NCBI GenBank assembly: GCA_946481205.1
Contig: CAMLNB010000055.1
Span: forward strand, 1-17,663
Direction: 5' to 3'
Length of the DNA stretch: 17,663 bases
DNA from: an uncultured Kangiella sp.
GTDB taxonomy: Bacteria > Pseudomonadota > Gammaproteobacteria > Enterobacterales > DSM-103792
Part shown: positions 1 to 8,965 of the stretch, in pieces
Layout of the letters: each line of letters begins with the position of its first letter
Position numbering within the stretch: position 1 is the first letter of the stretch
Program-made: the position numbers and the translations under genes
The notes under the pieces: model-generated
Seen by the model: only the letters and a program-made list of their open reading frames with translations
What the model was told of the DNA's origin: nothing
Databases searched by the model: none

Positions 1-171
1 CAGGCGCCGGCGTTCAAGTTCGGCTTGCAGATCGATTTTCGTTGGCTATTGAACGGCCTCGCAGAGGGCGTTGGTATTGTGCTGAATCCCGGCGCTGCCG
101 TTGGGGTTGAGCTGCCGTCCAGCATCGTCCAGAAACTCAAGGCCAGTGCAGCGACGCCCAAGGCCAATTGA
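1..171 (+). CDS. SseB-family protein, C-terminal end only (partial)
   Basis: An open frame runs from the first base of the window to a TGA at 169-171, giving 56 residues; the start lies outside the window. The segment GLAEGVGIVLNPGAAVGVEL resembles the conserved end of the SseB N-terminal domain, where a run like EGVGLVINPG is followed by a hydrophobic strand and a short helix. The last ten or so residues are Ala/Lys-rich and look like a disordered tail. SseB-domain proteins are poorly understood (enhanced serine sensitivity in E. coli). The following gene, htpG, has its own heat-shock promoter, so the two are probably separate transcription units. A small TGCTGC-TAAC-GCAGCA hairpin at 201-216 might help termination, but it has no U-tract. 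The family call is by eye from a short fragment. Confidence 0.55.
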   Translation, partial: QAPAFKFGLQIDFRWLLNGLAEGVGIVLNPGAAVGVELPSSIVQKLKASAATPKAN

Positions 172-232
172 CGCGCCGGTTCATGTGGTCATTCGCCAGA
201 TGCTGCTAACGCAGCAACCTGCTCGAAAGGCT

Positions 233-260
233 CTTGAAAATCTCCTGAGCATCCCCAGAT
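233..260 (+). promoter_or_regulatory. Sigma-32 (RpoH) heat-shock promoter of htpG
   Basis: The -35 element CTTGAAA at 233-239 is separated by 13 bases from CCCCAGAT at 253-260. The gammaproteobacterial RpoH consensus is CTTGAAA, 11-16 bases, then CCCCATNT, so only one base of the extended -10 departs from it. The site is about 65 bases upstream of the htpG ATG, and htpG is a classical RpoH regulon member. The match is seen directly; use by sigma-32 is inferred. Confidence 0.88.
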
Positions 261-325
261 AGCCGCCAGCGTTTGGCCTTGTTGGCCGTTTTTCACCCCC
301 GTTCATCTTTTCACGGAGCCTGACC

Positions 326-2221
326 ATGTCCGTTGCCGCTACCCGCGAAACCCGGCGTTTTGAAACCGAAGTCAAACAGCTGCTGCAGCTGATGGTGCAT
401 TCGCTGTACAGCAACAAAGAGATTTTCCTGCGCGAGCTGATCTCGAACGCCGCCGATGCCGCCGACAAGCTGCGCTTCAAGGCGCTGGCCCAGCCGGAGC
501 TGCTCGGCACTGACAACGATCTGCGGGTGCGCCTGGTGGTCGACAAGGCCGCCGGCACGCTGACCATCAGCGACAACGGCATCGGTATGACCCGCGACGA
601 GGCGGTGCAGCATCTCGGTACCATTGCCAAATCCGGCACCGCCGATTTTCTCAGCAAGCTGTCCGGCGACCAGAAGAAAGATGCCAACCTGATTGGCCAG
701 TTTGGTGTGGGTTTCTATTCCGGTTTCATCGTTGCCGATCGCATTACGGTGCGCAGCCGCGCCGCGGGCGCTGCGGCCGATCAAGCGGTGCAGTGGGAGA
801 GTGCCGGCGATGGTGAATTCAGTGTCGAGACCATCAACAAGGAAGAACGTGGCACCGATGTCATCCTGCATCTGAAAGACGATCAGAAAGAATTTCTGGA
901 ACCGTGGCGGCTGCGTCACCTGATCCACAAGTATTCCGATCACATCGCCATCTCGGTGCAGCTGCCGAAAGAGAACGAAGAGGGCGAGGCCACTGCCGAA
1001 TTTGAAACGGCGAACAAGGCGACTGCGCTGTGGACGCGCGCCAAGTCAGATATTTCGGACGACGAATACAAGGCGTTCTACCAGCATATCGCGCATGACT
1101 TTGATGACCCGCTCGCCTGGAGCCATAACAAGGTCGAGGGCAAGCACGAGTACACCTCGCTGTTCTACATTCCGTCGCACGCGCCGTATGACTTGTGGAA
1201 CCGTGACCGGCCGCGCGGCGTCAAGCTGTACGTCAAGCGCGTGTTCATCATGGACGATGCCGAGCAGTTCCTGCCGATTTACCTGCGCTTTGTCCGTGGC
1301 GTGCTCGACTCGGCCGATCTGCCGCTGAACGTCTCGCGCGAAATCCTGCAGGACAGCGCCGTCACCGATACGCTGCGCAAGCAAGGCGTCAAGCGTGTGC
1401 TGAGCCTGCTCGAAGACATCGCCCAGAAAGAACCGGAGAAATACCAGAAGTTCTGGGATGAGTTTGGTCAGGTACTGAAAGAAGGTCCGGCCGAAGACAG
1501 TGCCAACAAGGATCAAATCGCCAAGCTGCTGCGCTTTGCCAGCACGCATACCGATACCCCGGCGCAGAACATTGCGCTGGCCGATTACGTTAGCCGGATG
1601 AAGCCGGAACAGAAGGCGATTTACTACATCTCCAGCGACAATTTTGCCGCCGCCAAGAACAGCCCGCACCTCGAAGTGTTCCGCAAGAAGGGCGTCGAAG
1701 TGTTGCTGCTGACCGATCGCATCGACGAGTGGATGCTGAGCTACCTGCACGAGTTCGATGGCAAGCCGCTGGTGTCGGTGACCCGTGGCGAACTCGATCT
1801 CGGCGGTCTCGAAAGCGAGACCGAAAAAGCGATTCAGAAAGAAGCCGAATCGCAAGCCGCCGGTCTGGTGGCGCGGGTCAAGGCCGTGCTTGGCGAGCGG
1901 GTCAAAGAGGTGCGGGTCACGTCGCGCTTGACCGATTCACCAGCATGCGTGGTGGGCGAACAGCAAGACATGGGTTCGCACATCGCTCGCTTGCTGAAAC
2001 AAAGCGGCCAAGACGTGCCGGCGATGAAACCGATTTTTGAAATCAACCCAAGCCATCCGCTGATGCAACGGCTGGACCGGGAAGCCGATGAAGCGCGCTT
2101 TGCCGATCTGCTTGAGCTGATGTTTGATCAGGCCAAACTGGCGGAAAGCGGCCAGCTGGAAGATCCGGGCAGCTACAGCGCACGGCTGAATCGCTTGTTG
2201 CTGAATTTGCTGGCAAATTGA
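326..2221 (+). CDS. htpG: Molecular chaperone HtpG (bacterial Hsp90)
   Basis: This 631-residue protein is a full-length bacterial Hsp90, the ATP-dependent dimeric cytosolic chaperone that remodels client proteins under stress. The N-terminal GHKL ATPase domain shows the catalytic Glu37 and Asn41 in [16 protein letters not shown], the nucleotide-binding DNGIGM at 83-88, and the ATP-lid/GFGVGF region near 125-130. The middle domain carries the hallmark [18 protein letters not shown]. The C-terminal dimerisation domain is complete and ends in RLLLNLLAN, without the MEEVD tail of eukaryotic cytosolic forms. The ATG at 326 has GGAG at 315-318 seven bases upstream and the normal Hsp90 N-terminus, so the start is well supported. 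It appears monocistronic, with a sigma-32 promoter upstream and a terminator directly after the stop. Confidence 0.98.
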   Translation: MSVAATRETRRFETEVKQLLQLMVHSLYSNKEIFLRELISNAADAADKLRFKALAQPELLGTDNDLRVRLVVDKAAGTLTISDNGIGMTRDEAVQHLGTIAKSGTADFLSKLSGDQKKDANLIGQFGVGFYSGFIVADRITVRSRAAGAAADQAVQWESAGDGEFSVETINKEERGTDVILHLKDDQKEFLEPWRLRHLIHKYSDHIAISVQLPKENEEGEATAEFETANKATALWTRAKSDISDDEYKAFYQHIAHDFDDPLAWSHNKVEGKHEYTSLFYIPSHAPYDLWNRDRPRGVKLYVKRVFIMDDAEQFLPIYLRFVRGVLDSADLPLNVSREILQDSAVTDTLRKQGVKRVLSLLEDIAQKEPEKYQKFWDEFGQVLKEGPAEDSANKDQIAKLLRFASTHTDTPAQNIALADYVSRMKPEQKAIYYISSDNFAAAKNSPHLEVFRKKGVEVLLLTDRIDEWMLSYLHEFDGKPLVSVTRGELDLGGLESETEKAIQKEAESQAAGLVARVKAVLGERVKEVRVTSRLTDSPACVVGEQQDMGSHIARLLKQSGQDVPAMKPIFEINPSHPLMQRLDREADEARFADLLELMFDQAKLAESGQLEDPGSYSARLNRLLLNLLAN

Positions 2222-2244
2222 GCTCGTCGCGCGACGACCGATGC

Positions 2245-2269
2245 AAAAGCCCCGGAAACGGGGCTTTTT
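2245..2269 (+). terminator. Intrinsic terminator of htpG
   Basis: A perfect 10-bp stem AAAAGCCCCG / CGGGGCTTTT closes a GAAA tetraloop and is followed by further T. It begins 24 bases after the htpG stop. The A-run on the left arm means it could also act weakly in the other direction. Confidence 0.92.
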
Positions 2270-2401
2270 GTTTGCGCTGGGTTTAAGCGGCAGTGGCAAC
2301 ATCAATCGGAAAATCTGCGCCTGACGGGATACCGGGCGCAGCGATGTCGGCTATTCTTTGCCACAGCCGCCCCGTGTTGCTTTGGAGCACCGTTCCACGC
2401 C

Positions 2402-3850
2402 ATGGCCATTGCCACGACTCTGCGTCGCTTTCTGACTGCCAACGGAATTGGTTTTCAGGAACACATTCATCCCCGCACCGATACCTTGGAAGAAGCGGCC
2501 GCCAGCTGTCAGGCGCCATCCGCGCAGTTCGCCCGCGCTGTGGTGCTGAGCGACGGCGTGCAGCTGCTGATGGCCATCATTCCGCTGAACAGCGTGCTGG
2601 ATCTGGACAAGGCCGGCAAAGCGCTCGGCCGCTCGGTGCAGCCGCTGACCGCAGCCGAAGCCGATCGCCGCTTTGCCGATTGCGAGCCGGGCTCGCATCC
2701 GCCGGTGCCGGAGCCGTATGGCCTGAAGGCGGTGGTCGAGGAGGCGCTGCTGCGCCAGGACCGCGTCTGGTTCGAGGCCGGTGCCCATACTGCGCTGATC
2801 TCGGTTAGCGGCAGCTCCTATGGCGTGCTCTGCGGCCGCTCGGTCAAGGCCAGCATCTCTGCCGTGGTGCCGGTGGCGGCGCCGCCATGCAGCCTTGATA
2901 CCTCGGATTTCAATCTGCAGGTCGCCCGGCTGAACCTGCCGAGTGATGCCGAAGTGCAGAAGAAACTGGAGCAGGTCTACCGGCTGCCAGCGATCCCGGC
3001 GGTTGCGACCCAGATCCTGCACTTGGTCAGCGACCCGGACTCAACCGCCAAGGATCTGTCCGAGCTGGTCGAAATGGACCCGAGCATCGCGGCCCAGGTG
3101 ATTCGCTACGCCCGCTCGTCGTTCTTTGGCTATCGCGGCAATGTCGATTCGATTCAGACCGCGATTACCCGGGTGCTGGGTTTCGATATCGTCAGCAACC
3201 TGGCCCTCGGCATTGCCGCCGGCAAAGTGTTCAAGCTGGCCGCCGATGGTCCGCTTGGCCTCGACAACTTCTGGCGTCATGCCGTTTACAACGCGGCGGT
3301 CGTGCAGGGGCTGACCCGTCTGCTGCCGCGCTCGCTTGGCATCAAACCCGGCACCGCCTACCTCTGTGGCCTGCTGCATAACTTCGGTGTGCTGCTGCTC
3401 GGCCACCTGTTCCAGCCCGAGTATTTCCTGCTGAACAAGATGTGCTTGGCCAACCCCGGTTGTGGCCTGCCGGCCATTGAGCGGCGGATACTCTGTGTCG
3501 GCAGCTCGCAGAAATTGGTCAGTCTGGGCCATGCCAATCTTGGCAGCTGGTTAATGCAACACTGGAAGATGCCTGAGGAAGTCATTGAAGTTACAGGACA
3601 TCACCATGATGAGGATTACACCGGCACGGCGGCGGTGTACGTGCACATGGTGCGGCTGGCTAACGCTTTGCTGGCCCGTGACGGCATCGGCGATATCACC
3701 GACACCACCCTGCCAGCCGATGCGCTGAAGGCGCTCGGCATGGACGAAGCGGCGGCGCTGCAGCTCTATGCCGACGTCGGCCAGCATTCGGAGGAATTGG
3801 ATCGGATGGCGCGGCTGATGTCCGGTGCCCAGGACGACAGCAAAGCCTGA
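2402..3850 (+). CDS. Fused YbaK-like (aminoacyl-tRNA deacylase fold) and HDOD domain protein
   Basis: This 482-residue protein joins two domains. Residues about 5-155 have the YbaK/ProX editing fold (LTANGIGFQEHIH, the strand ARAVVLSDG, and a Gly/Pro-rich turn around 97-107). Residues about 186-390 are an HDOD domain (LPAIPAVATQILHLVSDPD, then AQVIRYARSSFFGYRG, then LCGLLHNFGVLLLGHL). HDOD domains are non-catalytic HD relatives used in signalling; here the HD pair reads His326-Asn327, as expected for an inactive copy. In the YbaK part the Lys usually present after the first strand appears to be Arg45, so editing activity is doubtful. The ATG at 2402 is the first of the conserved domain; GGAG at 2384-2387 is 14 bases away, rather far. 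There are no membrane segments, so it is probably cytosolic. This domain pairing occurs in other gammaproteobacteria but its role is unknown to me; a regulatory role is inferred. Confidence 0.85.
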   Translation: MAIATTLRRFLTANGIGFQEHIHPRTDTLEEAAASCQAPSAQFARAVVLSDGVQLLMAIIPLNSVLDLDKAGKALGRSVQPLTAAEADRRFADCEPGSHPPVPEPYGLKAVVEEALLRQDRVWFEAGAHTALISVSGSSYGVLCGRSVKASISAVVPVAAPPCSLDTSDFNLQVARLNLPSDAEVQKKLEQVYRLPAIPAVATQILHLVSDPDSTAKDLSELVEMDPSIAAQVIRYARSSFFGYRGNVDSIQTAITRVLGFDIVSNLALGIAAGKVFKLAADGPLGLDNFWRHAVYNAAVVQGLTRLLPRSLGIKPGTAYLCGLLHNFGVLLLGHLFQPEYFLLNKMCLANPGCGLPAIERRILCVGSSQKLVSLGHANLGSWLMQHWKMPEEVIEVTGHHHDEDYTGTAAVYVHMVRLANALLARDGIGDITDTTLPADALKALGMDEAAALQLYADVGQHSEELDRMARLMSGAQDDSKA

Positions 3851-3857
3851 ATCCCGC

Positions 3858-3907
3858 CCCTCTAATCCGGCACGACTTTGGTCAAAAAGTCGTGCCGGAT
3901 TAGAGGG
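3858..3907. repeat. 22-bp perfect inverted repeat between the HDOD gene and adk
   Basis: The arms 3858-3879 and 3886-3907 are exact reverse complements over 22 bases (outer end CCCTCTAATCC, inner end ACGACTTT) around the six-base spacer GGTCAA. It starts eight bases after the HDOD stop. Transcribed, it would fold into a very stable hairpin. Neither side has a U-tract, so it is not a textbook intrinsic terminator, though it may still stop or protect the upstream mRNA end. A dispersed palindromic genome repeat is an alternative. I see no target-site duplication flanking it. Confidence 0.9.
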
Positions 3908-3924
3908 TTAGGACCGATTATTAC

Positions 3925-3953
3925 TTGCCGGCCGGGGCTTGGCCGGTTAAAGT
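3925..3953 (+). promoter_or_regulatory. Candidate sigma-70 promoter for adk
   Basis: TTGCCG at 3925-3930 and TAAAGT at 3948-3953 are separated by 17 bases, matching 4 of 6 and 4 of 6 consensus positions. The predicted leader of about 67 bases contains a small GGCCGC / GCGGCC hairpin at 3965-3981. This would drive adk and, by coupling, hemH and the DUF3703 gene. The elements are seen; activity is inferred. Confidence 0.45.
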
Positions 3954-4002
3954 GCGCGCCATTCGGCCGCCCAGTGCGGCCAACTGTTTTTCGTTGCCCT
4001 GA

Positions 4003-5728
<1,726 letters not shown>

Positions 5729-5732
<4 letters not shown>

Positions 5733-6130
5733 TGCATCCGCAATTGCGAGCAGCGTTCGAGCAGGAAATGCTGGCCGCGCAAGCGGCCTATCAACGTCAG
5801 GAATGGCGGGAAGCATTTCGCTTGCTGGAACGCGCGCATATTCTTGGCCAGCATCACGCCATCGCGCATACCCGCACGCACATCCTGTTTCTGCAAGTGG
5901 GCTGGCAGCGTCGCGATGTCTGGGAAATCATCGGTCAGTGCATGCGCATTGTTGGCGGCTTCATCGGTTCACTGCTGGGTAAAGTGCCGGTCGGCAATAC
6001 TGGTGGCGCCGATGTCAGTGCGTTCGCTGAAATGCCAATTCCGGAAGACTTGCGGGAAATCCTGATCAAGGATGAACGTTCCTGGCAGGGCATCGTTAAG
6101 GCCAGAGAAAAGGCTGGTCTGAAACGCTGA
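5729..6130 (+). CDS. DUF3703 family protein
   Basis: This protein of 133 residues resembles the DUF3703 family: an N-terminal helical part (AAYQRQEWREAFRLLERAHILGQ, then HTRTHILFLQVGWQRRD) and the conserved end GKVPVGNTGGADVSAFAEMPIPEDL. The helices of the first half have a TPR-like look. There is no signal peptide or clear transmembrane segment. The function is unknown to me. The ATG at 5729 overlaps the hemH TGA as ATGA, implying translational coupling; a second ATG at 5732 is equally possible. No strong Shine-Dalgarno sequence is visible. Its position suggests transcription with adk-hemH, but nothing ties it chemically to haem synthesis. Confidence 0.85.
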
Positions 6131-6159
6131 GTTGTCAACAGCGGCTGCCCGCTTGCCGA

Positions 6160-6192
6160 CTTAAGAATTCCTCAAGCTCGCGGTTCTAGGCT
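6160..6192 (+). promoter_or_regulatory. PmrA/BasR-like direct-repeat box upstream of eptA
   Basis: CTTAAG at 6160-6165 and CTCAAG at 6171-6176 form hexamer direct repeats with an 11-bp period. Ten bases later lies the weak -10-like TAGGCT at 6187-6192. OmpR-family regulators of the PmrA/BasR type bind CTTAAK-N5-CTTAAK repeats overlapping a poor -35, and lipid A phosphoethanolamine transferases are standard targets. The PAP2 gene at 7988-8692 has the same layout. The motif is seen; the regulator is inferred and not encoded here. Confidence 0.6.
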
Positions 6193-6222
6193 GTCGCCAT
6201 TCTTTACTTACGATGGCGACAG
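6191..6222. repeat. 10-bp inverted repeat at the eptA start
   Basis: CTGTCGCCAT at 6191-6200 is the perfect reverse complement of ATGGCGACAG at 6213-6222, with 12 bases between. The right arm ends one base before the GTG start of eptA. If transcription starts near 6199, as the -10-like hexamer predicts, the left arm is mostly outside the mRNA. A DNA operator would then be more likely than an RNA hairpin. Confidence 0.6.
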
Positions 6223-6223
6223 T

Positions 6224-7954
6224 GTGGTTGCTCAATCGACCCCAGCTTCTGGGCTTGGCCTGGCGTCTCGACGTTGGGCTTTGCCTCAGTTCCAGGCCTC
6301 CATCACTCTGACAGGGCTAAGCGCAGCTGTCTTTATCACCCTGTTTGGCAATCTCAGCCTTTGGCGTTCGGTGCTGGACCTCATGCCAGCTAGCCCGGCC
6401 AATCTGGGGTTCTTGCTCGCAGAATTTGTCCTGATAACGGCGATAAGTCAGCTGCTGCTGGCTACTTTCTCGTTTCGGCATGTGTTCAAGCCCATGCTCA
6501 GCGCGTTGCTGCTGATCATTGCCATCTGCGCCTATTTCATGGACAGCTACGGCGTCATTCTCGACAAGGCGATGATGCAGAACGCCATGGAAACGGATCT
6601 GGCCGAAACAAGTGATTTGATCGGTTGGCGATTGTTGGGGTATTTGGCTTTTATCTGGCTACTGCCCACGCTGCTACTGTGGCGGACGCATATTCGTTTC
6701 GGTTCGTGGCGACGACAGTTGGCCGGTGCATTGATCAAGGCGGTTGGTGCGGTCCTGCTGATTGTGCTGGCGCTCGGCAGTCACTACAAAGCGTTTTCCT
6801 TGATCGGCAGGGAGCACAAGGAGCTGCGCATGCAGATGAATCCTTCTTATCCGCTCTATGCCGCCGTTCAGTTCGGTCTGAGCCATTCCGCTGCGCCGGT
6901 CATGCTTCAGGATATTGCCGAGGATGCGCATCGTCTCCTGCCAGCGACTGGCACCGCAATGAAACGGGTCGTCGTGCTCGTGGTAGGGGAGACGGCGCGG
7001 TCGGCGAACTTCTCGTTAAATGGCTATCCGAGAAAAACCAATCCCGAGCTTTCGACACTGCCGATATTCAGTTTTCAACACGTCACGGCCTGTGGAACAT
7101 CGACTGCTATTTCCGTGCGTTGCATGTTCAGTTCACTTGGCCAGCAGCGGTTCAGTCGTGAGCAGGCGGAAGCACAGCAGAATGTGCTGGATGTGCTTTC
7201 TCGTGTTGGTGTAGAGGTGCACTGGCGCGATAACAATTCCGGCTGCAAAGGGGTCTGTGATCGCATCATTCGCGACGATCTGGCGAAGGCTGCAACTCCT
7301 GAGTTGTGTAAAGACGGTGAATGTTATGACAGCATCTTGTTGGACCGGTTGGATCAACAGCTGCAGGAGCTCAAAACGGATGCTCTGATTGTGCTGCATC
7401 AGCAGGGCAGTCACGGTCCGGCCTACTATCGCCGGGTGCCGAGTGATTACAAAGCCTTTCAACCGGAGTGTCAGGACAGCAATGTTCAGAATTGCAGCAG
7501 AGAGAGCATCGTCAACGCCTATGACAATACGATTCTCTATACGGATCACCTGCTGGCGCAGCTCATCCATGTCTTGGCGCGCAGAGACCATCAAATCGCC
7601 TCATCATTGATCTACCTTTCTGATCATGGCGAATCATTGGGGGAAAACGATATCTATCTGCACGGGTTTCCATACGCCTTGGCGCCTGATGAGCAGAAGC
7701 AGATTCCCTTCATGGTTTGGTTGTCTACCGATATGTCGAAGCAGTTGCGGTTGGATGAATCCTGTTTGGCCGCAACAACAGGGCAGCCAGTGTCCCATGA
7801 CCATCTTTTTCACTCGCTGCTCGGCATTTTTGATGTCAGTACTCGCGAGTACAAGGCGCCGCTGGATGTTTTCTCCGCATGTCGCCAGCACGGTCAACTC
7901 GCATCAGCACTACCTTCCATTGATGATGCAAATTTGCACGCAGTCCGCGATTGA
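6224..7954 (+). CDS. eptA: Lipid A phosphoethanolamine transferase (EptA/MCR family)
   Basis: This 576-residue inner-membrane enzyme should move phosphoethanolamine from phosphatidylethanolamine to lipid A phosphates, lowering surface charge and susceptibility to cationic peptides. Five N-terminal transmembrane helices lie near 26-47, 60-82, 88-107, 131-154 and 168-187. A periplasmic alkaline-phosphatase-like domain follows. Zinc and catalytic residues are visible: Glu256 in VGETARS, Thr294 in CGTSTAISVRCMF, Asp467-His468 in SDHGES, plus His397 and His480. Cysteine pairs 290/300, 341/345, 362/367 and 416/424 match the family's disulfide positions. The GTG at 6224 is the only workable start seen before TM1, but its Shine-Dalgarno is poor. 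It faces a PAP2 gene across a 33-base gap. The symbol reflects the family; the precise acceptor site is not deducible. Confidence 0.93.
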   Translation: MVAQSTPASGLGLASRRWALPQFQASITLTGLSAAVFITLFGNLSLWRSVLDLMPASPANLGFLLAEFVLITAISQLLLATFSFRHVFKPMLSALLLIIAICAYFMDSYGVILDKAMMQNAMETDLAETSDLIGWRLLGYLAFIWLLPTLLLWRTHIRFGSWRRQLAGALIKAVGAVLLIVLALGSHYKAFSLIGREHKELRMQMNPSYPLYAAVQFGLSHSAAPVMLQDIAEDAHRLLPATGTAMKRVVVLVVGETARSANFSLNGYPRKTNPELSTLPIFSFQHVTACGTSTAISVRCMFSSLGQQRFSREQAEAQQNVLDVLSRVGVEVHWRDNNSGCKGVCDRIIRDDLAKAATPELCKDGECYDSILLDRLDQQLQELKTDALIVLHQQGSHGPAYYRRVPSDYKAFQPECQDSNVQNCSRESIVNAYDNTILYTDHLLAQLIHVLARRDHQIASSLIYLSDHGESLGENDIYLHGFPYALAPDEQKQIPFMVWLSTDMSKQLRLDESCLAATTGQPVSHDHLFHSLLGIFDVSTREYKAPLDVFSACRQHGQLASALPSIDDANLHAVRD

Positions 7955-7987
7955 CGGGCAGGGCGTGATATTCGGCTTGCGGGGCAA

Positions 7988-8692
7988 TCATGGCCGGTAA
8001 CGTGCTTGCCATCGTGACGCCAGCCAGAACAGCGATAGCGGAACAAACCAGCAGATCGCCATTGACCAGATTTGATGCGACAAGAAGTGCTGACCGCGGA
8101 TGACCTGGCTCAAGCCGAGTACATTCCCGAAAACCAGCGCGCTCCACAGTGCGCCTTGGGCAAGTCTCGGGTAGCCCGCCATGTGGAAGCTAAAGAAGAG
8201 GGCTGTGAACGCAAGTCCGTTGCTGGCATGGCCGGCAGGCCAACATTTTCCTGCCGCACTGATGTAATAAGGCCAAGGGCCAAAATAGGTTTCTGTCACC
8301 ATTCCCCCGTAACGCTCGAAATGAATGGGGCAGAAATTCCCGGTTGTCGCTTTCAAGCCACCGACAAGCGACGTGGCTATCAACATGGCGACAATTCCCA
8401 GCCACATCGGGACATGCCAATGGCGCCAGCTCACACCACGGCGAGGCACTACGGCAATGATCACAATGGCGAAGAACGCCAGCGCGGCCAGCTTGCGCGG
8501 CAGCCAGTGGCACCAGTACTCGAAGCTCTCTGAGTTTTGAAAGGGAAAGCGGCCATCCGCCTGGAACAAGGCGTCGCTGACCGTCCGGTCGATGTCAAAG
8601 AGCGAAAACAGCAACAGAAGAAGTAGGGTCAAGAGCAATGGCCAGACAAACTGCGCTCGCCAAGGAAGTGGATGGGTAAGGGAAGACGTCAT
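7988..8692 (-). CDS. PAP2-family membrane phosphatase
   Basis: This 234-residue integral membrane protein belongs to the PAP2 (type 2 phosphatidic acid phosphatase) superfamily, whose members remove phosphates from lipids such as lipid A, undecaprenyl pyrophosphate or phosphatidylglycerophosphate. It has about six hydrophobic helices. The motifs are atypical: motif 1 KATTGNFCP at 114-122 (Cys for Arg before Pro), motif 2 WPAGHAS with His155, and motif 3 SQVIRGQHFLSH with His202 as the presumed nucleophile and His206 where Asp is usual. Such variants are familiar in PAP2 genes found beside phosphoethanolamine transferases, including those accompanying mcr. Here the two genes converge. A role in recycling or remodelling lipid A and phospholipid head groups is inferred. 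The ATG at 8692 has no strong Shine-Dalgarno sequence. Confidence 0.9.
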   Translation of the reverse strand: MTSSLTHPLPWRAQFVWPLLLTLLLLLLFSLFDIDRTVSDALFQADGRFPFQNSESFEYWCHWLPRKLAALAFFAIVIIAVVPRRGVSWRHWHVPMWLGIVAMLIATSLVGGLKATTGNFCPIHFERYGGMVTETYFGPWPYYISAAGKCWPAGHASNGLAFTALFFSFHMAGYPRLAQGALWSALVFGNVLGLSQVIRGQHFLSHQIWSMAICWFVPLSLFWLASRWQARYRP

Positions 8693-8724
8693 GAAGGCCG
8701 GGCTTGGTCAGTAATCTACAGGCC

Positions 8725-8757
8725 ATTCTGGCTGGTTGACCTTAAGCCAGATTTAAG
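8725..8757 (-). promoter_or_regulatory. PmrA/BasR-like direct-repeat box upstream of the PAP2 gene
   Basis: Read on the minus strand, CTTAAA (8757-8752) and CTTAAG (8746-8741) are hexamer repeats with an 11-bp period. Ten bases later comes CAGAAT (8730-8725), 4 of 6 to the sigma-70 -10. A start near 8718 would leave a leader of about 26 bases before the ATG at 8692. The spacing from box to -10 equals that upstream of eptA. The match to the PmrA-type consensus is better than at eptA. Confidence 0.65.
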
Positions 8758-8965
8758 GCGTTGGCCGATCACTCTTAGCCCACGGTGTTTCAGACGGCTT
8801 CGTTTGATCTGGGCAAATGGCCACACTATCTTTGACTGGCAGTGGATTGCAGTCTGCAGGTTTCAGGCACAGGCGTTGTGCAGATCCGAACCGTGATTGT
8901 CCCCGTGCGCGAAACCTGCGCATAAGGTGATGCATTGAGTTGAAGGCAAATGCCAAGGAGGAGGT

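Noticed and set aside
271..296. GGCC-TTGTT-GGCC hairpin followed by T-run in the htpG leader, considered as a terminator or RNA thermometer
   Set aside because: The stem is only four base pairs and does not sequester the ribosome binding site at 315-318.
1046..1855. A 269-codon open frame antisense to htpG
   Set aside because: It is a shadow of the conserved Hsp90 coding sequence; its composition and lack of motifs do not suggest a protein.
8063..8533. A plus-strand frame antisense to the PAP2 gene
   Set aside because: The minus strand carries the PAP2 motifs and membrane helices; the plus-strand product is a polar shadow.
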